Shown here: positions 1-5,998 of the stretch, piece after piece
Numbering within the stretch: the stretch's first letter is position 1
Layout: the number at the start of each line of letters is the position of its first letter
Position numbers and translations under genes: made by a program
Notes under the pieces: generated by a model
What the model was told of the DNA's origin: nothing
The model's database searches: none
What the model saw: only the letters and a program-made list of their open reading frames with translations
NCBI GenBank assembly: GCA_030433355.1
Contig: JAUIMG010000008.1
Coordinates: 1-64,000 of the forward strand
Origin: Bacteroidia bacterium
GTDB taxonomy: Bacteria; Bacteroidota; Bacteroidia; Flavobacteriales_E; Vicingaceae
DNA: 64,000 bases
Reading direction: 5' to 3'

Positions 1-168
1 TACCGCCAACAGAAATTAAGCTAGAAAACCAAACTAACAGCGGCCCGTGCCTTCGCTGAAAGTAGCTTTTCAGCTACTGCAGGCAGGAGCGGCCGAGCGG
101 CATAGGCGATAGCCAACCGAATGTTCATTTTGCAAACGCTTGCACTTGTGCTATAGCCCTTGTTGTGT
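1..168 (-). repeat. attC-like site S1 (partial; left arm outside the window)
   Basis: Only the right half is present. The arm GCACTTGTGCTATAGCC ends at 158, followed by a 3-nt spacer CTT and the core GTTGTGT at 162-168. That core is complementary to ACACAAC at 578-584, the other end of the same cassette. Internal structure includes a perfect hairpin AGTAGCT/AGCTACT (61-67, 72-78) and an imperfect outer GC-rich pairing between about 41-52 and 83-95. The matching left arm should lie just before position 1. Confidence 0.7.
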
Positions 169-192
169 GTCCGTTTTTTTTAATCTCACACA

Positions 193-396
193 TCAAAGAG
201 CCGAACCAATCAGATCCAATTGACTAGCTAAAAAGCCGAAGAACAAACAAATTCCGTAATCCACTGGCTTGAGAAATAGCTCGAAGAGTAGGAGACCAAA
301 AAGAAAGCAGCCCGAAATTGAAGTGAAGATGAAATAGGGCAGAGCATCAAACACATTTGGCAGCGAAAAGCAAGCAGAACCAAGGTGAATTCTCAA
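193..396 (-). CDS. Small hydrophobic ORF in cassette C9 (doubtful)
   Basis: 67 codons from a TTG start, preceded by AGGA four bases upstream; there is no ATG in frame and a stop lies 27 bases further upstream. The product is largely hydrophobic, with one or two possible membrane segments around residues 18-38 and 40-60. It is the only ORF of any size on the coding strand between sites S1 and S2. Unlike the other cassettes, where the start codon lies within tens of bases of the cassette boundary, this start lies about 185 bases inside. The intervening DNA carries direct repeats instead. It may be a membrane peptide, or the cassette may be non-coding. I recognise no family. Confidence 0.25.
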   Translation of the reverse strand: MRIHLGSACFSLPNVFDALPYFIFTSISGCFLFGLLLFELFLKPVDYGICLFFGFLASQLDLIGSAL

Positions 397-496
397 TCCT
401 AAAAGAACAAGAACCGAAGCTCAATGAAATGCCCGGCAAGAAAGCAGTAAAGATTCCACTCAACAATACCACCGAAAATTGTAGAACATCTTAAAA

Positions 497-567
497 GTGT
501 AAACTATGTATCTATAACTTGTGTAAACTATGTGCCTTTAACTTTGTAAAGGATGTTTGTATAACTT
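497..567. repeat. Three imperfect 24-nt direct repeats
   Basis: Units at 497-520, 521-544 and 545-567. The first two begin GTGTAAACTATG and differ only at a few central positions; the third begins TGTAAAGGATG and is one base shorter. All three end in an (A/T)TAACTT-type tail. They lie at the upstream end of cassette C9, between its boundary at 578-584 and the small ORF. They could be an operator or iteron-like protein-binding region, or part of a small RNA. No function is established. Confidence 0.75.
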
Positions 568-577
568 GTCGAATGGC

Positions 578-695
578 ACACAACGGTTTGACTATGAAAT
601 GTAGCCGCAAGTAGTGTCGGTTAAATTTAGCATTAAAGGTAATGAAACCTTTGCCAAACGTTGACTGCGGCTATATTTTATAGTTCTTGTTAGCT
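578..695 (-). repeat. attC-like site S2
   Basis: On the plus strand the order is: core ACACAAC (578-584), spacer GGTTT, arm GACTATGAAATGTAGCCGCA (590-609), variable centre, arm TGCGGCTATATTTTATAGTT (666-685), spacer CTT, core GTTAGCT (689-695). The two 20-nt arms pair completely on the plus strand with three G.T wobbles and no mismatch. The stop codon of the upstream gene (690-692) lies inside the right core. Confidence 0.85.
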
Positions 696-1403
696 TGAGT
701 TTTTTCTTTTGTTTAATTGATCGATAATCAATCCTAGACAGATGCCTAATAATCCAATTAAAAATCCCCGTCTGTAGCCTAATTCTTCCCATTTTGTTAT
801 AAGTCCATATATTCCAAACATCATAGATGCTATGTAAACATATAATTCTAATTTTCCTTTAATAGATTTTTGATAAGATGCTTCTCTATCTACTATCTGC
901 TTTGATTTTTCATTATAGGAGTCTTTAGAATCGTGTCTTCTCTTAACACTTTCTTGATGGTTTTTATTTCTGACTCTGTTTCTAAAGGCAGATAAGAATT
1001 TTCCAAAGTCGTCCTTATCCTTATCCCAAATTGCATCTCTAAAAAATATCAAATCATTTTTGTATACAGTATAAATGGAGAAGTAATGGTAACTATGTTC
1101 TTTTCTGTATCGCCATCCCGTGATATCGTCGAATTTTATCTCTCTAGATTCTAGGGTTGTAAGTAATGGCTTTTCAATCCAATTTAGTTTAAAAACGGAA
1201 TTGTCTATTTCGATTTCTATCAAACCTCTTGTAAGTCTAGCACCAATCCAAATTCCAATTCCCAACGCAGTTATACCAAAAATCATATAAGGCCAATAGC
1301 CAAAGAAATTTTTTGGAATCAGTAGCAAAAAGCAAATAAAAAAGGCTATTGCAATTGCATACTGATAAACAGTAGATTTTATTCTTACCTTGTAAATCTT
1401 CAT
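690..1403 (-). CDS. Membrane protein with a soluble PH-like loop (cassette C8)
   Basis: 237 residues. Two membrane helices near the N-terminus (about 12-30 and 37-55) are followed by a mixed alpha/beta cytoplasmic region (about 60-145) of alternating hydrophobic strands that resembles the YcxB/bacterial-PH type. A highly charged linker (about 145-180) and two more helices (about 185-203 and 212-229) complete it. The PH resemblance is my impression, not a firm family match. The ATG at 1403 lies 17 bases inside the cassette boundary (1420-1426). The stop codon overlaps the right core of S2, a typical compact cassette layout. No promoter of its own is evident. Function unknown. Confidence 0.8.
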   Translation of the reverse strand: MKIYKVRIKSTVYQYAIAIAFFICFLLLIPKNFFGYWPYMIFGITALGIGIWIGARLTRGLIEIEIDNSVFKLNWIEKPLLTTLESREIKFDDITGWRYRKEHSYHYFSIYTVYKNDLIFFRDAIWDKDKDDFGKFLSAFRNRVRNKNHQESVKRRHDSKDSYNEKSKQIVDREASYQKSIKGKLELYVYIASMMFGIYGLITKWEELGYRRGFLIGLLGICLGLIIDQLNKRKNSS

Positions 1404-1419
1404 TTATTTGATCAATTCA

Positions 1420-1613
1420 AGCTAACGTTTACTGTATGGTGCGTTGTGGTTTTGATAAAGATACTATTTCAGTTTAGCACTTAGCAAAAACCGCTTGGCG
1501 GTTTTGTTTTTTTGCCTTTTTACAAAATCCGCTTGCGGATTTTGCGAGCCTTCAAATAGCTTTAAGACTTGCCAAACAGCCTTACCCACAATGCACTATA
1601 CAGTTTGTTGTGC
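1420..1613 (-). repeat. attC-like site S3 (194 bp, class A)
   Basis: Core AGCTAAC (1420-1426), spacer GTTTA, arm CTGTATGGTGCGTTGTGG (1432-1449), centre, arm CCACAATGCACTATACAG (1586-1603), spacer TTT, core GTTGTGC (1607-1613). The arms pair over 18 bp with two G.T wobbles. The centre holds two further hairpins, one around AAAACCGC/GCGGTTTT and one around CAAAATCCGC/GCGGATTTTG. It is nearly identical to S5 and S8 except at the outer cores, the 3-nt spacer and a few central bases. Confidence 0.9.
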
Positions 1614-1623
1614 ATTGCCTTTT

Positions 1624-2655
1624 TTAAGGAACATTATCAATGAGTTTCCCATTTTTCCATAGTTTGGTTGTTTTTTTCTGTAAAACACCTTTTTTATCAT
1701 AAAAGTAAACGGTCTTTCTTCCTTCTAACTGTCCTAAGTTGTAAACACAATATATTTTGATCTTACCATTCTCGATGTCATATTCATTATAAACTCCATG
1801 AAGCTGTCCTTTGAAATATTTAGCATCAATTAATAATTTATCTTTTTCTGACTTTTTATTAAACTTCTCATAAATTTTATAGACACCCGTTTCTAAATTA
1901 TCTTTTAGTCTATAAGGCAAAAATGAAATGCTACTGTCAACATTTTCAGTAAGCCATTCATCGAATTCAAAAGAGCCAATATGTATAGCCATATTAATCT
2001 TCCCTAGTTCAGATAGGCCTGAAATGGTGTCTAAATTAATTGGTTCGCTTGTACTTTCAGGCCAATCGTTCCATCCGATATCTTCTGTTTGACTTAAAGT
2101 CCAATTGGCATCACTTTTTTTAAATATCTTTTTCTTGCCATATATCAGCTTATTCTTATCCCATTTCTTCTCAAATTCTATTTTCTCATTCGGTGTAGGG
2201 AATATTTGAGCCAAATAATAAGTCATTGCTGAGTTATCATATTCTGTTAAATGAATTTCTTTAGGACTTACGAACCAAGTTTTTTTCTCCATTTCAAAGT
2301 CGTCCATTATTGTTAATGAAAAATCATTACTGTCAACTTGACTATAATTTATTTTTGAAAGATTATTTAGGAAGAATGAATAATTAGGCTGTCCATTTTT
2401 ATTGAATTCTAAAATTTCAATTAGCGTGTCGTTCTTCTCTTTTTTATAGATTGTCTGTTTGTTGAACGGATATAGTTCTATTCTTTTTTTTATTTCAGTA
2501 ACTATAACTTTTAATTCACAGTCCAAACAAATAGACAAGTCCGAAATATTGCCATCAAAGTCAATATACTTTGTCACTTTATTTTTTTCTTGAGCTGACA
2601 CTTGCAGAAAAGTGACAAAGACAAGAATTAGGAATATGTAATTTTTAAAGCTCAT
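1624..2655 (-). CDS. Exported protein with C-terminal MORN-like repeats (cassette C7)
   Basis: 343 residues from the ATG at 2655. The first 22 residues form a signal peptide ending in VSAQ. The mature protein is acidic and hydrophilic. Its last about 80 residues contain MORN-like units (Y-x-G-Q-L-x-G-x-Y and G-Q-L-E-G-R followed by W-K-N-G-K-L), as in other Bacteroidota exported or lipid-anchored MORN proteins. A CLDC motif follows the signal peptide closely. The open frame continues upstream to 2757, but that stretch is recombination site S4, so the inner ATG before the signal peptide is the real start. That ATG is 9 bases inside the cassette boundary (2665-2671). Role unknown. Confidence 0.8.
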   Translation of the reverse strand: MSFKNYIFLILVFVTFLQVSAQEKNKVTKYIDFDGNISDLSICLDCELKVIVTEIKKRIELYPFNKQTIYKKEKNDTLIEILEFNKNGQPNYSFFLNNLSKINYSQVDSNDFSLTIMDDFEMEKKTWFVSPKEIHLTEYDNSAMTYYLAQIFPTPNEKIEFEKKWDKNKLIYGKKKIFKKSDANWTLSQTEDIGWNDWPESTSEPINLDTISGLSELGKINMAIHIGSFEFDEWLTENVDSSISFLPYRLKDNLETGVYKIYEKFNKKSEKDKLLIDAKYFKGQLHGVYNEYDIENGKIKIYCVYNLGQLEGRKTVYFYDKKGVLQKKTTKLWKNGKLIDNVP

Positions 2656-2664
2656 TCTGGTTAT

Positions 2665-2795
2665 GCACAACGGTTTGGGTATGGTTTCGTTGGCGATTTC
2701 ATAGCTCTTTCTTATCAGTTTGCAAGATAAGAAAAATTGAAAGACAAACGCTCGCAAACAACAATCCCGCCAATGAACTATACCCGTTGTTGGCT
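2665..2795 (-). repeat. attC-like site S4 (131 bp, class B)
   Basis: Core GCACAAC (2665-2671), spacer GGTTT, arm GGGTATGGTTTCGTTGGCG (2677-2695), centre, arm CGCCAATGAACTATACCC (2768-2785), spacer GTT, core GTTGGCT (2789-2795). The arms pair with two G.T wobbles and one extrahelical T in the left arm. The same extrahelical T occurs in S6, which has a related arm sequence and the same total length. Confidence 0.85.
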
Positions 2796-2802
2796 GTAGG
2801 CG

Positions 2803-3381
2803 TTACATAAATTTCACTATAATCCTAACTATCCCAATTAATATTATCGGACTAATGTTTATCAAAGCTTTAAATAAATCTAATTTGCTAAATTTCATGA
2901 TGCCTTGAGTCATAATTTTAAGTACCCATATCCAAATAAGAATTGAAACCACATCAAAAACCCAATAGTATTCAGTTGGTATCATATCCCAACCTTGGAT
3001 GCCAAAAAATAAAATAGCAGGCAAGTATAAAATTGTGGGCATAATTGAATATGCTGCAACTACTCTAATATCAATTACAGCCGGTAAACTTTTAAGAAGT
3101 TTACTCATTCCGTAAAGTACATAGGTTGTAACATATCTTCCAATCAAAACTCCAAAAACAGCTCCGAATGCAATCGCAATAATCAGAAATAAAATCATAA
3201 ATCTTGAATCCATATGTTCCAATAACTGAGCCTTTTCTTTAAAAAAGGAATTCAATCCGCTTATTGCACCTAAAAGTCCAAATATAAATGTGCAGTTTGT
3301 TTCTAAATCATCCTCATATTGGTCATCAAGGTAATCGAAAGTCTTACGTGTTCTGTAAAGGATTTTAATGCTGGCTATCAT
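2803..3381 (-). CDS. Yip1-like multi-pass membrane protein (cassette C6, second gene)
   Basis: 192 residues with about five hydrophobic segments (roughly 31-45, 61-86, 108-128, 140-158, 170-188). A soluble acidic N-terminus precedes them. The glycine-rich second segment, the R-x-V-x-A-A-Y-S-I-M-P motif before the third, and the terminal K-A-L-I-N-x-x-P pattern match what I know of bacterial YIP1-domain proteins. Its start is 24 bases after the stop of the TonB-like gene upstream, and both lie between sites S5 and S4, so this cassette carries two genes. The stop codon is 8 bases before the right core of S4. The biochemical role of bacterial Yip1 proteins is not established. Confidence 0.7.
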   Translation of the reverse strand: MIASIKILYRTRKTFDYLDDQYEDDLETNCTFIFGLLGAISGLNSFFKEKAQLLEHMDSRFMILFLIIAIAFGAVFGVLIGRYVTTYVLYGMSKLLKSLPAVIDIRVVAAYSIMPTILYLPAILFFGIQGWDMIPTEYYWVFDVVSILIWIWVLKIMTQGIMKFSKLDLFKALINISPIILIGIVRIIVKFM

Positions 3382-3405
3382 GTGTAAAATTTATTTGTAA
3401 TCTTA

Positions 3406-3846
3406 TTAATTCATACTTGGGTCAAATATTATTGGCATAGTCATCATAACCCGAACTAAATTTCCTCTTTGTCTACCTGGTGTCCAGTTAGGCATTGAGG
3501 AAACCAATCGTTTAACTTCTTTTTTATATCCTTCACAGTTGTCTAATCCGCGTAGTATGTTGATTTCACCAATTGTGCTATCCACCTCCACAACAAACTG
3601 AATATATACTTTTCCAAAGCAGTCAATTGAGGGAAATTTTATACTGTCGACCATATATCGAGCAAAACTCTGATTAGTTGACTTACAATTCTTATACTGA
3701 AATTCAGGCATCTGCTCTACAATCACGAAGATATCCGATTTAGTGCTGCTCTCAATTGTACTTTTGGGAACTAATACCTCCTCTGTTTGTCCATATATCT
3801 TGCTGCTGAGAATAAGTATAACAATAAACAATAATTGTGCTTTCAT
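3406..3846 (-). CDS. Exported TonB C-terminal domain protein (cassette C6, first gene)
   Basis: 146 residues. A signal peptide (1-20, ending in IYGQ) precedes a short linker and a TonB C-terminal domain (about 42-143). Recognisable elements are V-E-Q-M-P-E-F at the domain start, the F-P-S near 72, V-Y-I-Q-F-V-V-E-V-D near 83, the R-G-L-D strand turn, and the terminal W-T-P-G-R-Q-R-G-x-x-V-R-V. The N-terminal inner-membrane anchor and proline-rich span of a true TonB are missing, so it is a free or signal-anchored periplasmic version. Such proteins are common in Bacteroidota and may bind outer-membrane transporters. The ATG is about 80 bases inside the cassette boundary, further than in most neighbours. 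Confidence 0.85.
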   Translation of the reverse strand: MKAQLLFIVILILSSKIYGQTEEVLVPKSTIESSTKSDIFVIVEQMPEFQYKNCKSTNQSFARYMVDSIKFPSIDCFGKVYIQFVVEVDSTIGEINILRGLDNCEGYKKEVKRLVSSMPNWTPGRQRGNLVRVMMTMPIIFDPSMN

Positions 3847-3927
3847 AATCTAATTGCCTGAGAAGTATATTTTAATTTTCTTAATATCATCTGAGATGCT
3901 AAAAACTGCGTCGTCACGAAAGCTTAC

Positions 3928-4121
3928 AGCCAACGTTTACTGTATGGTGCGTTGTGGTTTTGATAAAGATACTATTTCAGTTTAGCACTTAGCAAAAACC
4001 GCTTTGCGGTTTTGTAAATTGCTCTCCAAAACAAAATCCGTTAGCGGATTTTGTGAACCTCAAATAGCTACACAACTTACCAAACCGCCTTACCCACAAT
4101 GCACTATACAGCGTGTTAGCA
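3928..4121 (-). repeat. attC-like site S5 (194 bp, class A)
   Basis: Core AGCCAAC (3928-3934), spacer GTTTA, arm CTGTATGGTGCGTTGTGG (3940-3957), arm CCACAATGCACTATACAG (4094-4111), spacer CGT, core GTTAGCA (4115-4121). The arms are identical to those of S3 and S8, with two G.T wobbles. The centre again contains the CCGC/GCGG hairpin and a second hairpin around CAAAATCCG/CGGATTTTG. Confidence 0.9.
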
Positions 4122-4125
4122 AAAG

Positions 4126-5403
4126 TTATTTTTCTACCCATAAGGCTTGCAATTCATTGGTCGAATTAATTTCAGTTGAATCTAAATCAACCTGCATAAT
4201 TCGTTCTAACTCTGGCTCAAATTCCCAAACAGATTCATGATAAGTCTCATCATCATAGAAAGTGATGAAATATCTATTGTTGAAGGCTCTATGAAATGAC
4301 TTTGGTCGTTGTTCAAAATCCTCAATTGCTAGCAGTAAAGAGTCATTAGTGAGGTCAAATATTGAGAAACCCCTCAAGTCTGAGTCAAAAATTGAAAAAA
4401 GATAATTCTGCTCTTTATCAAGAAACGGCTGTCCACCAATTAAATTAGACATTTCGCCTTCTTGATTAATTATTATAGTACGACCATCATAGTCTCCGTG
4501 CTTAGTAACGAGTAAATGATTGTCAACTTTCTGAGCGTTTCTAAGTCCAAAATGCCCGCCTAAGGCTTCAATATTTCTAAAAGTCACTGAGTCAATCGGC
4601 TTTGAATTTTTTAAAATATAAATAGAAGAATGACAAGAGAACATTGGGTTGCTTTTTGGTGGGAATTCTTGTTTAAGAATCACTTGTGCATCTTCGAGAT
4701 TGAAGGTATCATATTCTATTATTTCAATTTTATCTGGTGCAGGAGGAGGGGGTGGCGGAGGTTGTTTTTGATAAAACTCCCATAATACAATTCTATTCTC
4801 AAATAGTCGGTCTAGGTGTGATTTTTTTGCGGTGTCTAAAATCTCATAATCTGTATTATACCAACTTTCAGACAGTTCATTTCTGTACTTATTTAAGGAT
4901 TTTAAAAGAATACCAAATACCTCTTGTAGATTGGACATAGAGTCTGGCTTAAATATTAAATTAAATGAAGCTTTTGAAATTAATTGCTCGTTACCGTTCT
5001 TATCAATTATTTTTTTGAAGTCCGGGTATTCAGCTAATTCTGAGTCATTCTTAATAAATCTATAAGATAAATTGGGCAAATTTTTCAACCTGATTATTTC
5101 TCCTTCAAAAAGTACCGTATTTGAATTGAAAATATCTATGTCTGCACAATTATTAAAACAATCGTAAGGTGCAGGAAGTATAGTATCCCAATGGAGCACT
5201 CTGTATTTTAAAAACTTTTTTACTGCATCTTCAAAATTTTCGGAGTTCGGAACTTCAAGAAGGTAATTTCTAAAATCTAAATAGTTAGTTGATTCTTCAA
5301 TTTCATGCCAATTATCATAAACTTTTTTAGATAGTTTATCTTCCGAGTTATGACATGAAAGTAGCAACAAGGTAAAGACGTAAAATAGAATCGTTTTAGT
5401 CAT
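4126..5403 (-). CDS. Lipoprotein of unknown function (cassette C5)
   Basis: 425 residues. The N-terminus is a lipoprotein signal peptide with lipobox L-L-S-C (Cys17), so it is lipid-anchored in the envelope. A run of seven prolines near residue 217 separates two halves. The first half is mainly helical and charged. The second half has repeated short hydrophobic strands with D-x-D/G turns, suggestive of a beta-propeller-like fold, but I see no recognised repeat family. The ATG is 11 bases inside the cassette boundary (5414-5420), and the stop lies 5 bases before the core of S5. It fills its cassette completely. Function not recognised. Confidence 0.8.
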   Translation of the reverse strand: MTKTILFYVFTLLLLSCHNSEDKLSKKVYDNWHEIEESTNYLDFRNYLLEVPNSENFEDAVKKFLKYRVLHWDTILPAPYDCFNNCADIDIFNSNTVLFEGEIIRLKNLPNLSYRFIKNDSELAEYPDFKKIIDKNGNEQLISKASFNLIFKPDSMSNLQEVFGILLKSLNKYRNELSESWYNTDYEILDTAKKSHLDRLFENRIVLWEFYQKQPPPPPPPAPDKIEIIEYDTFNLEDAQVILKQEFPPKSNPMFSCHSSIYILKNSKPIDSVTFRNIEALGGHFGLRNAQKVDNHLLVTKHGDYDGRTIIINQEGEMSNLIGGQPFLDKEQNYLFSIFDSDLRGFSIFDLTNDSLLLAIEDFEQRPKSFHRAFNNRYFITFYDDETYHESVWEFEPELERIMQVDLDSTEINSTNELQALWVEK

Positions 5404-5413
5404 TTTAAATTTT

Positions 5414-5544
5414 TGCTAACGGTCTCGGCTATGATTTCGTTGTGGAATCATCCGCAGGATTATTCCGCCGAAATCCAGCCGTTTGATTTATACTTTTATT
5501 TTGGTGTGGCACGAAACCACAATGAATTATAGCCATTGTTGTAA
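5414..5544 (-). repeat. attC-like site S6 (131 bp, class B)
   Basis: Core TGCTAAC (5414-5420), spacer, arm GGCTATGATTTCGTTGTGG (5427-5445), centre, arm CCACAATGAATTATAGCC (5517-5534), spacer ATT, core GTTGTAA (5538-5544). The arms pair with two G.T wobbles and one extrahelical T, as in S4. Confidence 0.85.
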
Positions 5545-5555
5545 ACTGTGCTTTT

Positions 5556-5900
5556 TTATTTTTTCGCCATTAATTTCCCATAATATTTTTCCTGTTCAGC
5601 GTCATTCTTTGCGTTGTCAAATAAGTCAAAAAGACCAAACCAATACAGTCTCTCATTCATAGTCATTCCGCCAATTCCATCAATTGCTGAGTTTCTAAAT
5701 TCAGTCCACATTCCGTAAACCTTGTCAAAGTCAGTTCGCTTTTCAATCCACGTATTGCCAAGAAATCGTTCAACATTATCTCTTAATTCAACAGCATTTC
5801 TTTCATCCGTTTTCCATTCCTGAATATTGTCGGCTAATTTTTGAACTACTTCTTCTTTAGAAATTTTCCTAATATTTTTTGTCAGTTCGTCCAAATTCAT
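5556..5900 (-). CDS. Small cytoplasmic protein of unknown function (cassette C4)
   Basis: 114 residues with no signal peptide or membrane segment. The protein is charged and probably helical, with an aromatic motif M-N-E-R-L-Y-W-F-G-L-F-D-L-F-D around residues 82-96. The size, acidity and cassette location would suit an immunity or antitoxin-like protein, but no partner gene is present and I recognise no family. The ATG lies 27 bases from the cassette boundary at 5927-5933, and the stop 11 bases before the S6 core. Confidence 0.7.
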   Translation of the reverse strand: MNLDELTKNIRKISKEEVVQKLADNIQEWKTDERNAVELRDNVERFLGNTWIEKRTDFDKVYGMWTEFRNSAIDGIGGMTMNERLYWFGLFDLFDNAKNDAEQEKYYGKLMAKK

Positions 5901-5926
5901 TTTTCGATATTCAGTTTAGGCATTGT

Positions 5927-5992
5927 TTACAACGTTCTGGCTATGAGCAGTAGCGTCCCGCAGGGCGCTATTGCTTATAGGTTTTGTTGGGC
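5927..5992 (-). repeat. attC-like site S7 (66 bp, minimal)
   Basis: The shortest complete site. Core TTACAAC (5927-5933), spacer GTTCTGG, arm CTATGAGCAGTAGCG (5941-5955), an extrahelical T (5956), CCC, loop GCA, GGG, arm CGCTATTGCTTATAG (5966-5980), spacer GTTTT, core GTTGGGC (5986-5992). The arms pair over 15 bp with two G.T wobbles and continue three more base pairs to a 3-nt loop. It shows the minimum the recombinase seems to need. Confidence 0.9.
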
Positions 5993-5998
5993 ACAGTT

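Noticed and set aside
592-792. 66-codon minus-strand reading frame
   Set aside because: It overlaps the real C8 gene and site S2 in another frame; its codons come from hairpin arms and show no protein features.
1480-1560. Internal hairpins of the class A sites as intrinsic terminators
   Set aside because: The GC stems followed by T-runs look like terminators, but they recur as fixed parts of S3, S5 and S8, so they are better read as site structure. A termination side effect cannot be excluded.
2656-2757. N-terminal extension of the cassette C7 protein
   Set aside because: This stretch is the recombination site S4. The inner ATG at 2655 directly precedes a normal signal peptide.
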